A stretch of DNA of 64,000 nucleotides from Phoronis australis. Taxonomy: Eukaryota; Phoronida; Phoronidae. The position numbers and the translations under genes were made by a program. The notes beneath the pieces were generated by a model. The model was not told the origin of the DNA. It ran no database searches and saw nothing but the letters and a program-made list of their open reading frames with translations. The stretch's first letter is position 1. Every line of letters begins with the position of its first letter. Shown piece after piece: positions 24,890 to 37,741 of the stretch. The stretch is from contig NMRA01000330.1 of assembly GCA_002633005.1 (NCBI GenBank), positions 372,001 to 436,000 of the forward strand. Direction: 5' to 3'.

Positions 24890-25400
24890 ACTTCTGGTAA
24901 TGATTTTGATTGGTCCGAAATTTATCGATTACCGCTTGTTTTAATGTTAGATTCATATCAAGGTATTTCTAGAATAAAATTGTACGTCGTATTAAATCAA
25001 CAAATGTCTTTTTAAGGTTAATTAAAGTTCAAGGGAATGACTTATGCACATTTTGCTCTGAGCACAAAGAGACTATATTACAATTATTTGTGGAATGCAG
25101 ATATATAAGAGAGTTGTGGAGGAAAGTTTGGGAAGATTTCCTTACGATCGATTTTTTAAACGACCATGACATTCTCTTTGAAAATGCAATAACAACAGCA
25201 TAAATCATGCAGTTTTAATAACAAAATTGTCATTTATCAACCCAGAATGCAGAACAAAATTTCGTTTAGAATTGATGTCACATAAAAATTTAGAATTTAA
25301 TATTATCAAAATAATTGGTACATTAGAAAATCATAACAAAAATGGAACTTAGTACAAATATAACTATGGTAAATATTTATGTACCTTTGTGTTGTTATTG
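24890..25400 (+). mobile_element. LINE reverse-transcriptase 3' remnant
   Basis: The translation contains DWSEIYRLPLVLMLDS (24909 onward), then in another frame LRLIKVQGNDLCTFCSEHKE followed by TILQLFVECRYIRELWRKVW (about 25015-25135). The C-x2-C, E-T-I, L-F, E-C, then W order is the zinc-binding C-terminal region found after reverse transcriptase in CR1/Daphne-like LINEs. Frameshifts and stop codons (for example TAG near 24970) show it is dead. The upstream polymerase core is not present. Confidence 0.68.
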
Positions 25401-26136
25401 TCAGTTTGTTACAATAAATGTTTGGAAAAAATTTTTAAGCCGAATTAAATATGTCCATGTTATACGCTCGGAATTGCAGTTAACACATTTCTCATTCTTC
25501 TTTTCCAAACGGCCTTTTCAGTGACTGCATGTATGAGTACAAATACTGCCACCAATCTTTCTGCCGGATAAGAAAAAGTTCCATTTTGCAAACAAAAATG
25601 AGACCAGAGTCAAAATGATGAATAGCTTTATTCCGCAATTTAGTGGATGATCTCTTGGTCGGCTTTTGAAAATGAACAACTTTCCCTATAGATGTCTCTT
25701 CTGTAAAACTACCCGGGTGGAAAACCAAAAGTAGGCCTAGCTCAGCGATTCCATGGGAGTAAACATCTTTACAAATCTACAAACAACCTCATGGGCACAA
25801 AAACCACAGTGTCATGATTACTTATAAGCAGTCGAGGCGGAACGACGAAGATCACGAATATCACGCTCAGTCGTCCGTTCACCCTGAACCCATTTCATTG
25901 TTAATGTGTTCGTTAACGCAGAGTAACTACATTAAAATTGAGATTCATGCCACATTTATATAGGCTGACGTATCAGAAGAGGAGGATTTTGATACTTTTT
26001 ACTGAAGTGGATATTCGACGGTCTTCTTGGGTGAGTAAGACATAAGTCTGCAGTGGAATTTGTTGTTTTCTTCTGCCGACCTGGCACGATCAAAATCTAC
26101 CCAGAGGCGTGATCAATTGTTAGCTATGATGTATCT

Positions 26137-26440
26137 TTTAAAGCGGTTATAAAATCGCCTCACATAACAAAAAGCACAACTTTTGATTTAAACCACTTAC
26201 TGTTATGAAATTGTTCCTTTGTCATATTGGAGATGATTTCAGCCGGAGCCGTTGATATTGCGGCACCAGGTTCTAAAACATGGTTTGTCAAGTCATAGCG
26301 TGTCGTTTTAATCAAGCATTTTGCTGTGGAACGTAAACTTACAGTTCTTTGCAAACATAAAAATTAATTCTCGCTGAAACCAATTTTAAAATGCTGTAAG
26401 TGGTCTAATTCCTATGATCTTATGTAGCGCCGCTTTAACT
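26137..26440. mobile_element. Possible MITE with TTTAAAGCGG-type terminal inverted repeats
   Basis: Left end TTTAAAGCGGTTATAAAA and right end, read inverted, AGTTAAAGCGGCGCTA. Part of the interior (TTTTGATTTAAACCACTTA near 26174) recurs near 29255, which supports an interspersed repeat. The 64-residue minus-strand frame here has no recognisable domain. Confidence 0.45.
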
Positions 26441-27158
26441 GATCTGGATGCCTTGTGCTTATGAATTTCTCTTTAGTTATTATTGGCAATTTTTATGACG
26501 TTAGAATAGTTCTATTTATCAAAATAACGACTTGTTTATCCAAGGTGTCGATATCGTTAAGAAATTTTCATAGATTTGGCATCTGTGTTGTCGTTGGGTA
26601 GGTCCAAATGGTCAGTCACCGGTAAAGAGACTAGATGCTGATAGAAGATAATTTTGTGTTCGAATCAAGGAACCCCGGAAAAACAGAACTGGTCAGTTAG
26701 ACAGATTTCATACTTGCAAGAACACCCGTTAAAAGCTTATTTCATTCCAAAAACTCCAATGCAGAAGTTTGCTTATACGTTGACAGTTGTCTATTTTAAT
26801 ATGAACAGTCTCCTTGTTTCAAAATGACGATCAGTTCATTCTTTTGCAGATATTCATATACGATTGCCACGTCTGTGCAAATGTCCTGCCCGTAAATATT
26901 CAACAGTTCTTGAGCGAAGGGCCCCGTATGAGCGTGAGGGGACGCCCCTTATTTGGTACCTCTCTATATGTTCAGGGCCTTGGATTAGCTATAGCAATTG
27001 GTATTTCTTGTTTAGATTGTCTCGTTTTCACTTTCCGCTCCCCACTTGCAGTTCAGATACTGTTAGCGAGAGCGACTTGATGTAGTAAGAATATCATGCG
27101 CGCACCCAGGGGGGTGCTTGGGTGCTCTAAATAAGCGCAAACGCGCAATTCAAAGAGG

Positions 27159-27213
27159 NNNNNNNNNNNNNNNNNNNNNNNNNNNNNNNNNNNNNNNNNN
27201 NNNNNNNNNNNNN
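27159..27213. other. Assembly gap (55 N)
   Basis: Run of N in the spacer upstream of the NIDO gene, beside a T-rich tract. Confidence 0.99.
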
Positions 27214-28800
27214 TTTTCTTTTCTTTTTTTAGTCCGCCCACTCTTTTATTAGCAAATGGTCCACAACGTCGGGAATTCGAGCCCCCCCCATATCCCCTTC
27301 GATCGCGCATGACTATACACGCTAGTGTTTGCTTAAAAAGTATAAGACTTTCATTTATTTGAAACCACTGCTTCAATTAATATGGAACTCTGCCCTTATA
27401 CTCTATCCATCAAACTTTCCATCTTGGCGGTATTAAAAAGTGAGGTTAGGCATACTTTGTGGGCACCATATTTTAATAACGAGTCTATTAGTCAACAGAT
27501 ACACGGCTGTTACATTCTGATACTTGTTTGATAAGCTCTGGGAAGGTTTCATATCACATTGAATACTATTATACCCTTTTCAAGTTCGTTTCATGTAATC
27601 CGCCTATGACTTTCGACGCCATCCACGGCATACCCCCATAAGACACTCATGTAGCTCCCGTGTGGAAAATTTCAATTAATTATTGTTTTCGGGCGGAATA
27701 CGTGCAGGAGTGTTCCAGTTTTACGAATTCGAGTCACAGCCTCGAATAAAAGATCGATATTTCGAGTAAAACTTTGACTCAAGACTTCAAGTTGAGACTC
27801 GACCTTGTAGATTTAAGGCTTGAGTAAACTAGAATAAACGCGAATTTATTTTTTTTCTGCACTGTTCACCGTCAAAAATATTATAAGAGTGTAGTGTGCC
27901 TCTAAAAAGGATGTTTACGTGAGAACCGGCCGCCCTGTCTTCAAGGAAAGAACTTCAAAATACTTAAGCCTAAAATCATCACCTGGTGTCAATACGTCTT
28001 TCAAAACCACTCTCGTTCGTTACGATTCATCATTTTTTTAATATACATGTTGTTATATATTGCTATACGTAGTAATGTACACGATGACGTCACACGGAGA
28101 TGGACCGAACTTTGTATCGAACGAGCTTGTTCATCACTGGCGTATTTGTTCTTCCAACGACATCATGTTCTTAGTCTTTGCTGGAATTGAAATTCATTAG
28201 AATAACGCACCCGCAATTCCCCGGCGTTATGACGCCATACTGCTTCGACGGCTGAAACTAACACGCCGTGACCACTTCAAGCAAATTCCACGAGCCTGGT
28301 ATGAAGCGATAAGCCGGATCTATCAGCTCTTCTCAAGTCCATAAATCATTGAAACCTGGGTAAAGAACAAGAGGAGGTCGATTTCCTAACGTTAAGTGGC
28401 CTAAATAAAAAATTGCGTGCCTGACAGAACGTTCACTGGCTTAGTGCCCCTTTAAAAGCAGCTGTAAAAGCCAGCTTTACACACTAACTAACTTTTGCTC
28501 CACTTGCCGTCATTATGAAATTGGTCGCAAATTGTTCTTCACTCAAGTTAGAGGTGTCAAGTTCGCGGGCTTGGGAGGAGGGGGCAACAGTGTCTTGTTA
28601 CTTGAGACGAGGGACAATTTGAAACCAGTTCCAATACGGCGGTCAGTAGTCGCAGTCCAAATTTGTTTCTGTGATGGAAAGGTGGGATTATAGCCGCGCG
28701 ATATAGCAGTAAGCTCTGGTAGTAACAGAAAAAGTAACAGCAATCACAGTGTACCAACATCACATTTCAATCATGGAGTAATTTCGTGTTTTATTTTCAG

Positions 28801-28895
28801 GCGTCTTGGCTTTGTAGGATAGAGTAACATTCCAGTTGCAATGTATCGTCGAACGCGGCATCTGTGGGTGTTGCTCTGTTTTCTGATTAGCTCAG
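28801..28895 (+). CDS. NIDO gene first coding exon (signal peptide)
   Basis: Coding part 28841-28895 encodes MYRRTRHLWVLLCFLISS, a basic start plus hydrophobic core. It is preceded at 28800 by a clean acceptor (TTTATTTTCAG), so a non-coding exon probably lies upstream. Donor CAG/GTAAGG, phase 1. Confidence 0.75.
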
Positions 28896-31800
28896 GTAAG
28901 GAGCAAAACTGTGAACGCCTTTAACCTGTATTTCTAAATTCTACCTGGCCAAACTGTGACGCGGCTTCCGCCACCGCCAGCCGGTAAACAAGACAAGACC
29001 GGTCTTGCGTAGCATAAACCTCCAGGTTGTCCACAGGACTGAGCAACTAAAAACTCACATTCCCTATGTCATAATATGTTCTAGAAGCGTAGGCCACGCT
29101 TGCCCATTTAGCAGATTTTGAAAGGACTTTGGGAAATTTTCCTCCAAACTTTTGAGGGTTGTCGAGGGTTACTGAGCATTATTTGGTTTCAGGGAACTGG
29201 ATAGGAAAGTTGGTTTTTGTATCTGTTAATCCCATACTTTCTGTTGAAAAACAAGTTTTGATTTAAACCACTTAGAGTTATAAAATTGGTCCCATCTTGT
29301 TACTAAATCATTTTAGAAGTGATTTCTAGGCTCGGGAATAATTTACTGTAATTTTAGTGAGCTTCGTCCCGCCTGACTAAGGAACAATTTGCGGAAATAA
29401 CGTTTGCAACGTCGGGTAAGGGGCTTAAACCAAAGCCTTTCATCAGACAGTGCTGGTGTAGTGCCGCTGTAAGAATCAACCCCTGCCAGTCTGAAAAGCC
29501 CCGTTTACGCGATGCTGTCCCGAGTTTATTTCTAGACTCGAATGTATTTTTACGTCGCATTTTGTCGTGTCAACGCAAATACACTGAAATGTAAAGCTAC
29601 ACCTAGGTGTTTATTGACACCACTTACTGAGGTCGCGGCAAGAATATAGCTGCCATACGTGAACGCGGTTTACGTACGGGTACAGTTTCTAAACGCAGGA
29701 TCGTTCATACCAAGGTTTCATTACAACATCATTTTTGTAACCTCCTCACACCGGACGGCAACATCACTTTGCAAAAGCACCATTTGTTAACATGTGTGCT
29801 TTGAAAGTATTTCGTTGAAAAGATGCTGCTACTGCGTGAAACTTTCCCGGTTATTGTCTGTTGCGGTTTCGCTGAATATTCACTGTCTCAAAAAAGTGAC
29901 AAAGCAGCTTTTCGGTCCATTTTGCAAAAGATCCTCAAGTTTCTGAACGCGACCAAGACATCTTGAGTTTACGAACACCAGTAACGACATGATCAGTATA
30001 TCGGCAAGCACACATCAAATATGGTATAATCGTACAGGAGTAATATGTTCACGGTTATTTTTTGGATTGGCGTCCACATGAAAGTATAGTATTGTTGATT
30101 TGATGATTTCTACCAGGTCGCAACGTCGTCTGTGTACGAGCCGTTCCTAACTGCACTTATAACCATGGGCGGCGCACCATAACTGGGGGGGGGGGGGAGC
30201 TATAGCCCCCACTTATTTCAGTGCTGTGCCACCCATGGCCTGGCTGATGACCATTCGCTAGTTAAGATGACACTAGCCTGCGCCGCCAAATATTACCTTA
30301 AGGACATAAACAAAATGGGTGACGAATTCCTACTGTTCGTTGAGTGATTTCAAACTCGCACAGGCAGTCAACGTTTGTCTTTACGCGATATTCACACTTC
30401 TAACAAAACTATTCTCCGAAAGTCACACGATCCACCGTTTGATGAATTGACAAACTCATGATTCGTTCATGTGTGTCAGGTGAACTGCATGTTCGGTATC
30501 AACGGGTCAGTGGTCCGAGCTAAAGTAGCAAACGCCACAGCACAATAAACTACCTTAAAAACAGACATGTTGACGTTTATTCCCACACGGCCTGTCTTAC
30601 CAAGCCAGTGGTTTTGTATTAGCCTGTACCGTGTGTCTGTAGTATTAGCATTTTTACAAAGCAGGCCGCACACTTACATATATTAGCCAAACAACAGTCG
30701 CCTCACTAAACTCAAAATAACACTTCTACTGAACTGTTTTTTTAGCTCAAAACGAGTCGCGTCTTGTCGCAACTGAGCTTAAAAGTGAGCTGTGCCTCAT
30801 CTTTTGAGAAAAAATTCATCATCCACAAGGATTTTTAGCTTCGGTGGCGAGCTCGCACAGAAAGTGCGCGTTTACTTAGAGCACGCAGCAGTCACAGTTG
30901 AATTAATGCCGACTAGTGTATTGTACAGAATTGAGTTCTACTTTATTGTATTTGCTGCCAATTCAGTAATTATAATTAAAAAATCACATCCTAACATTTT
31001 TTTCAAAACTCAATGTCCTCAGTAATGAGCTTCTCCTCATCCAACTCATCTTGAGTGGATTTCTTTGATTTTAGGTCAACTTGACCGTCAACCGCGCTGA
31101 TTTTCAAAATGGTGGCATTCTCCATCTTGAATTCTAAAATACTTTAGAGCTCACTGTGCAACTAAGCTAATTTTTCCCCTAACAGTCGATAATACATTTC
31201 CAAAAGAAAACCTTACACTGGGTAAACAATGTTGAACTAAACTGCACGATAACTCGAAGCCAACTTCAACGTTATGTATTGTAGGTCGTCTTACACGCCA
31301 TATACTGTACTGGGTCTGGTTTATAACAGCTCAGTTACATACATTTATAACATGTCTCTTATTAAGTCTGATTTGATTGCTGTATTCGAACGGCTGTCGA
31401 CAGTACAATAGACTAGCGTCTTCACGGTCAGCAAAAAGTCCTGTGTTCGAGCCAATGTCAGGACCAGAGATCTTTACAGACTTGACTGTAGGTCACGTTA
31501 TGTGACGTGCAATATATGGCGTGCAGGAAGGAAAACAATTCTTACTTTATCAACGCACTGATTTATAACAGCATAATTACATAAAGCTGTGTATCGATAA
31601 ATCAATTTCATAAGAGTATGAAGCCTATTGATCATTTGACGTGAACTACTATACATCGATTAGGACATTTTCACGAAAGACGTCGCTCTAGTCGGTTGGC
31701 TACTAGTACACGCAGTGTTGGCTTACGTAGTAAATGCGATTAGGAGGGTTTATCGATGCTTACGTAAGCAAGTTGTTGCCAACTGAAAGCTTTGTCTGCA

Positions 31801-34800
31801 CACTCAGATTTAGCGACTTGTTGTTTTGTTGGAATGTAGGCAGGTGTTCCGACACGATTTTTTTCAGTCAAAAAGTCGACCTAAAATGGTGAAATCAACG
31901 CTCAGGAAAAGCACGTGGAGCACATTTTTCAGTATATTCGTGAGCACTGTACAGGATTACAATAAAATATGTTTTGCAAGACAAGTATTTATTCAGCGTA
32001 CAAGTAAATCATACACAGAGCAAAACTGGTGAACTTTAAAACTTACTGTTTTCCTTTTTGACTACAGTTAAGAACACATAAGAGGGGCATCAGCGAAACA
32101 AGAACATTTCATGAATTGCAGTGACGTGTGATATATTTGCGTTTTTACTGACAATTTAAAGTCAGCGTGGATGCCGTTAGCGCAGTACCAAAATTAAAAA
32201 TAATACTTTGAAATTTCCACGATTCACACATTCCCAACTATTTGAACGAACTGTTCGCATGAGGGTATTGAAGGCGGATTTCATAAAAGCCAGTCTTGAG
32301 ACTAGTTGAATCAGATGTATTTTACGGTCGTAGAATATTAAATCGACATGACTTTGAGCTAGAGGAGATACCAGCACCATAAACTTTTCTGTTTGCCTGA
32401 ATGTTATGAGCAGACAAAACAAGTTGAAATAAGGAACAGTTAAAGTTGTTTTACTAAAACAACTTAAATAACCTAAATCGAAAGCTATTATTTTGAAAAA
32501 ATTTCAATAGATTGATTTCCTCTGCCGTTCCATTAACAAGTCTTATTCTTTCAGATTTTGCAGCCTCTCAGCGTAAAAAATGCGCTCGTTTACCCCCTAA
32601 TTCGCGTCTTTTACCATTCGGACCTTGCGAAGGAGACGATCTGCTGACTCTCGAAGATGACCGGTCTGCCTGGATAAATCTCAAGGAAACAATAATGTAT
32701 TTTAACAGAAACTTCACCAAAATTTTTGTAAGTTGTTACGTTGCCTCGTTTTTGTTGTTTCTGATGACACTACGGATGGAGTCGTCATTCTTTGCTGTGG
32801 ATAGACATGGCGTATTGTACAGTCCGAAGACGAGCCTCTTAAAGCCACTTCGAAAACTGGAAGTGTTGAATAATTGCTGATTTTAATTTTCTTAAACACC
32901 AAAACCCATTGCTTCTGCAAGAGTGAAACAAGTCTTAACAGTGTTTTTAGAGACATTGTAAAAGTAAAAGGTTTATAAGAATCCGATACGTCATTACTGA
33001 GGCATGACGTTCTGAAGTTTTGAATATTTTACTGGGGAGCTCTATGTAACATGTAGACGCATTAATCAACCGGATATTGTGCTGTTGTGTGCGTTACTCA
33101 GTGCGTAAATGCTGTATCAATATTTGTTTTGGTGATAATTTTAGTAATCTTTAGTAAATTACCGAACAAAAACACTTTCAAAGTTTGTTAACTCTTAGTG
33201 TGTAATAAATTTCAAGAAGAGAATTTGTCCGGTTTAAATTTTCGCTTCCTAATCTTTCTTAGCTTTTAAAATAGCTCATTTAACTAGATTCCACGTAATA
33301 ATTCCTTTCGAAAACAAATTTTCCAGGGGCCACAAGTAACGTAAATGACTAACGACATGAAATTTTAACGTTTTTCAAGGTTAACGCCAATGGTGCGCTA
33401 AGCTTCACGGAGGACGTCTATATGGCCAACCCGGTAGAACTGAAAGGAAAAACGACGATTTTAGCGGTATTTTGGGCGGATGCAGATACAAGGTTCGATG
33501 GCGGTAACGTGTACGTGGGACAACAAACTTCCGGCAAACGCTTAAAAAGGGCGGAAGAAGAAGTGAAAAAGATAATGCCAACGATAACGTTTCAAGCTAA
33601 AATCATCTTGGTTACAACATGGAGTGACGTCACGTTTTTCGGCGCTTCTGTGGAAGGACGCAAGAAGGTAATGAATATTAATTAAGCCAAACGTTGTTTA
33701 TTAGCGCACCTCGTCATTGAAATGAAGTCGACCAACACGTGCGGAAACGACAAGAATCCAGCATTGAAATCAGTAATATATTATGACAAATGAACTAGTA
33801 ACATACCCAAGTTGAATTGAATTACAATATTCAACATTCTGGAAGGTTTGTATCGGAAACCTTCCTCTTGTCTTCCTTCGTGCTATCCTTCCATTTGTTT
33901 GTTTTACGACTGAAAAGTTTACTCACAGCATATTGAGTCACTGACTAACGCTTTTCAGAGAAACACGTTCCAAGCTGTTCTAGTGGCCGATGCAACTCGC
34001 ACGTTTATCTTCTATCGCTACGACAAACTTGATTGGTCGTCCGGCACGGCGAATGGTGGTAATCGCGGCACGGGTCTTGGCGAAAAAGTTGCTCAAGTAA
34101 GTTGAAGTCAATCCATGCTGGCCTGATTTTGCTATAAAGTTTGGATATCTTGGATAGGAAAAACGTGTAAAAGACCTGTGTAAAATGAAAGCATATCAAA
34201 ACTAAATGAACAATCTCCTTGCACACATTTGTAAAGATTTCATAAGAACAGTGAGTTACTTGATGTGGCAATAGATGTCAGGTTGTACTCATTTGTAAAT
34301 ATTTCGTAAGAACAGTATAACTGTCCAGTTATACGACTAATTGTTGCAAATTATGTGCAAATTATGAACAATAGTGCGTTATTAATTTAACCGTCATTAA
34401 ATAATGAATAATGTTCGCAAGGAAATTAAAGGAGTCTTTAATTGATTTATACCATATAACTGACCTCTCCTTAAAAACTGGGGGAAAATGCCAACAGCTT
34501 TCAGCTGAAAAACAAACTAAGTATTTAAATGCAAATCAAATACATGAACGTGCAGTACTGCTAGAAGTATTACGCGATCCTGATATCACTTGCGCCAAAT
34601 TCTAGACATAGGCGCAACTTCAAATATTGGCGAATGGGCTTGTATACATGTACGCGAACATAGTGAAACTTTGTGTAGAAGCAATAAATCAGACATACTA
34701 TTTTATTATCCCTTGTTACCGACTTCGTTAACAGCTTGTCCAATATGAAAGCCTGTAGTATTATCGTACCACAGGTAGTCAAACTAATGTTTGAAACAAC

Positions 34801-37511
34801 ACGGACCTTTTAACGATACTGCGATAACTAACTCACAACGTTGTAGGTTACACTGTACGTCACCCATACGTTCATGTAAACTGCTGGGCCCGGGGCCTAA
34901 AGACCTTCGAGTTACTCGAGGCACGCCACGCAATTGGTCAGTTTTCGGAGAGTTCCGCGATTAGTGTCCTGATCTTGAAGTTATTGAATATTTTTCATCG
35001 AATCATATTTATAACATCAAATGTTTTTATATTGCGACCAGACCAAAGCCTTCTGGTCTTTAGTTGCTTATCTTTGAACACTGAGAGACAATTTTGTTTG
35101 CGTATCAGGGACATCAATCATCGATTCGCCAAGTAATTATGCGTTTTATGAAACTTACTAAAACTACGTTTTAGGCTGTTTACATGTTCGTTGACTTCCC
35201 TCTCACTTCGAATCCACGGACTGCAACCGTTGAGTCGTGAGTTCGAATTCATTTTTGATATGATTTAAAAAAACATTGGGTCTACTTTTCTTGCCGATTG
35301 TGTCACTTTAAAAATCTGGCACAACAAGACATTTTAACGAGTTGAAAGATCCTGACCATTTTGAATTTCACAATGTACATCAAATGTGATAAAAACGGCG
35401 TTGAAAACCGTTTGAATCATCGAAAACTCGTACAAGAGATTGTTAACTTTGTATCAAGTGTTAGTATTCCTCTCTCAACGCAGGTTGGTTACGACGCCGG
35501 GGACCTTGTGCACGCATTCATGGTACCGAACGTTGAAATGGATATTAGGGATGTAATAAACGCGACCAATGTGGCTGGTCCATTTTCTGAGGCCTTCAAG
35601 GGAATATGGTTCTTTGAGTTGAATCCAGTCTGCGCTCCGACAGGTACAGTAATTATGTCAGAAATGTTTGGACACATTATCTTGTCATGTTGGCCTCGTT
35701 TTGATTTGCACGAACGTTTTGAATCTAGACTGCCACATCTTGCAGGCATTGGTCCTCCTAAGGTAATAGTAATTATCTGATCTTCTGGTCTTTCTGCACG
35801 TTCGTGGGTCTTTAACCTTAGCCTCACAGTTCGTTAACAATTTAGTCGAATAACACTTTAAAGTTTAGCAAATGCACATTTTCCTGTTTAGTTATAAAAC
35901 CAAAACAAAAGGAGGTCAAATCCGTTTCAAGATTTTCTTACCAGAATACGATGTAGAACGTTTATTACGTTTCGACTGAGAACGTCCAGAGCATTTAAGG
36001 GTCAAAAGTAGGCCTACTTCAGAACATTGTTTACTTCAATTCAATCGCAAGTTACCTCTCAAGTCCAACTGAATATTAAAACCATGCAATTCTATCACGT
36101 TCTTAAACTACTTAAAAGTCATCATTTACTCTGTTCTTGCGGTCATATTGGGTGCAATTTAAAGGGACACTGTCGTTTTTACGGCTGTAAAACGCATTTT
36201 GGGTTTATTTTCGTATGGTAGAGAACTTTTGACGTCATCAGCTTTGGCCACAGCCACAAAGCTATAAAATGTCTTAGTTGTGATTTTATAACAAATCGCC
36301 AATTCTAGCTGTTGTCTGACAGACATTTGATGTAATCATCGACAGTTAAATACACTTAAAATAAGCTGAAAATAAGCTGACATTTAGCGAGCCAGAGCGA
36401 TTCAGCTCGGCCAACAGAACGTTTGATTGTGACGGGAGAGTTTCGGGTCCGACTTTGTATTGCAGCTGATTTCGGAAAATGTTTTTATAGTCATTAACGT
36501 AAACTAACATTCATCGCTTTTTGTCCAATACGTCGAACCCGCGCTGGGGCTGATACCAAAAAAAGTTTTCTCCCCGATAATGTCACCTTTAAACGCATGC
36601 GATTTTAGCACGACCGCTTATCGAGAAAATCTCCGGCCCGCCGGAAAGGAATCTATATGTACTTGTCAATGACGTCGCCATAATTAAACCGCTAGTTTTG
36701 TAGGGCCATTTTTTCTGAACTCGCCACAATCTTAATATTACGCACGTTTACGATGTTTTTACACAGCGTTTAAACAAAAACTAAACGTCAAAACTTACGA
36801 TTGGTCTTAACGACTGGTCGCAAGTCTCTTTTTAGACATGGGTAAAAACATCGTAAAGGTGTGAAGTTTTGCGAAAATTTATGACTGGTTACTAACTCCG
36901 TTTCTCACTCGACTCTGTAAAACGTTGTAGTTTTGGTGGAAACAGGTTCAAGTCCCCTAAATTCAAATTTTCTTCCCGCGTGACTTTTGGGTCCACTTCA
37001 GTTTTTCTGCTGGGCGATAGCAACTGTGTGAACACCACAAAAATTATGTCATTCTCGCTCGGTTCCTGGACGACTCCAGGGTCCTGAAGCGTGATTCAGA
37101 TACTGACTTGAATCTCACCCGGCATTTTCTGTTCAGACACTGGAATAGTTTTCTTTTCCTGATAGAAAGAGTCATGTGGCTCCGCAAAAGGTTATAAAGT
37201 AAGTTATAACAGATTTTATGCATGTTTTTCTTATCCTTATTATGATTTATTCAACTGTTGATCTAGCTCCACCGGCCCACCCTAACAAACCCAAACCTCC
37301 GAAATGCCTGAAAAAGGGGACGTGCTGCCTTTCCAACGGAAATACGTACACTGCTGGACCGAACTGCCAAGGTTACTATCAACTGCCTGGGAGCAAAGAT
37401 CGCAAGAAGGGAGAGGGATACTTATTTCCGTGCTCAGGAGGATTGTACTTCAATGTCGATCCCAAAGTATGCACGTGCGACTGGGCAAGGAATGTTAAAT
37501 GCGCCGCCTAA
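28841..37511 (+). CDS. Secreted NIDO domain plus chitin-binding type-2 protein, 6 exons, 352 aa
   Basis: Exons 28841-28895, 32555-32727, 33380-33667, 33959-34096, 35484-35643, 37267-37511. All borders are GT-AG with agreeing phases (1059 nt with TAA). Residues 1-18 or so are a signal peptide rich in Leu and Phe. Residues about 40-265 match the nidogen extracellular (NIDO) pattern: LLPFG, VNANGALSF, ILAVFWADADTR, GNVYV, VTTWSDV, RNTFQAVLVAD, RTFIFYRYDKLDW, QVGYDAGD, GIWFFEL. A Pro/Lys-rich linker leads to a peritrophin-type (CBM14) domain at about 285-350 with eight Cys and the typical C-Q-G-Y-Y, PCSGGLYFN and CTCDW elements. Likely an extracellular or glycan-binding matrix, mucus or immune protein; function is inferred from domains only. 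Convergent with the astacin gene. Confidence 0.9.
30163..30238. mobile_element. Short foldback element with 16-bp arms
   Basis: CCATGGGCGGCGCACC at 30163-30178 and GCTGTGCCACCCATGG at 30223-30238 are imperfect inverted repeats around a poly-G/poly-C-containing core. Small MITE-like or foldback remnant. Confidence 0.5.
31385..31450 (+). repeat. tRNA-like SINE head fragment
   Basis: TAGCGTCTTCACGGTCAGCA then GTCCTGTGTTCGAGCCAATG. The second block resembles a pol III B box (GTTCGA..C) at tRNA-like spacing. No intact cloverleaf. Confidence 0.35.
35197..35255 (+). repeat. tRNA-like SINE head fragment
   Basis: CCACGGACTGCAACCGTTGA followed by GTCGTGAGTTCGAATTC resembles an anticodon arm plus B box. 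It is close in pattern to the element at 16383. Located in the NIDO intron before exon 5. Confidence 0.45.
36158..36593. mobile_element. Candidate non-autonomous DNA transposon (about 436 bp)
   Basis: Left end TTTAAAGGGACACTGTC and right end, read inverted, TTTAAAGGTGACATTATC. The first about 45 bp (GGGACACTGTCGTTTTTACG, then GC.GTAAAA.GCATTTT) recur inverted at about 19670-19720, so this is an interspersed family. No coding capacity seen. Confidence 0.5.
36895..36965 (+). repeat. tRNA-like SINE head fragment
   Basis: Contains CTCGACTCTGTAAAACGTTG and a good B-box-like string, ACAGGTTCAAGTCCCCTAA. The 5' half does not pair well enough for a functional tRNA. Confidence 0.4.
37267..37511 (+). 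CDS. NIDO gene last exon: chitin-binding type-2 domain
   Basis: Phase-1 exon encoding a Pro-rich linker (APPAHPNKPKPPK) and a complete Cys-rich domain ending NVKCAA and TAA. Cys spacing and aromatic residues (GYY, YLFPC, LYFN) fit peritrophin-A/CBM14 chitin-binding folds. Confidence 0.85.
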
Positions 37512-37741
37512 CGGAAACAATTTGAAGCATATGTCGTTCATGCGGTCTGAAATATAGCTACTATTTTAATTTGTTTGTCTGTAATGTGTATTGACAATTC
37601 CCTTTACAACTGCACACCAGAGGATCGGAAATTGTACAGATAGTATGTGCGAGCGCACATCAAGCTGTCCAACAAAAAGTAGTCGTGTTTCCAATCACGT
37701 TTGTGTGTAATGAAGGGTTGTTATAGAACTACATGTATATA

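Larger units (their letters stand above)
19005..28799. other. Intergenic spacer between divergent desaturase and NIDO genes
   Basis: Should contain the 5' untranslated exons and promoters of both genes, which I could not locate. Holds a LINE remnant (24890-25400), two MITE-like elements (24463-24615, 26137-26440), a stretch near 19690-19725 related to the element at 36158, and an assembly gap at 27159-27213. Reading frames here are short and show no recognisable domain. Confidence 0.6.
28896..32554 (+). other. NIDO gene intron 1 (3.7 kb)
   Basis: Non-coding. Contains a small inverted-repeat element (30163-30238), a poly-G run near 30186, and a tRNA-like string near 31385-31450. No recognised exon. 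Confidence 0.65.

Noticed and set aside
35361-35780. Open frame of 139 residues extending both sides of NIDO exon 5
   Set aside because: Only 35484-35643 matches the NIDO pattern and is bounded by CAG acceptor and GTACAG donor; the flanking parts are read-through of introns.
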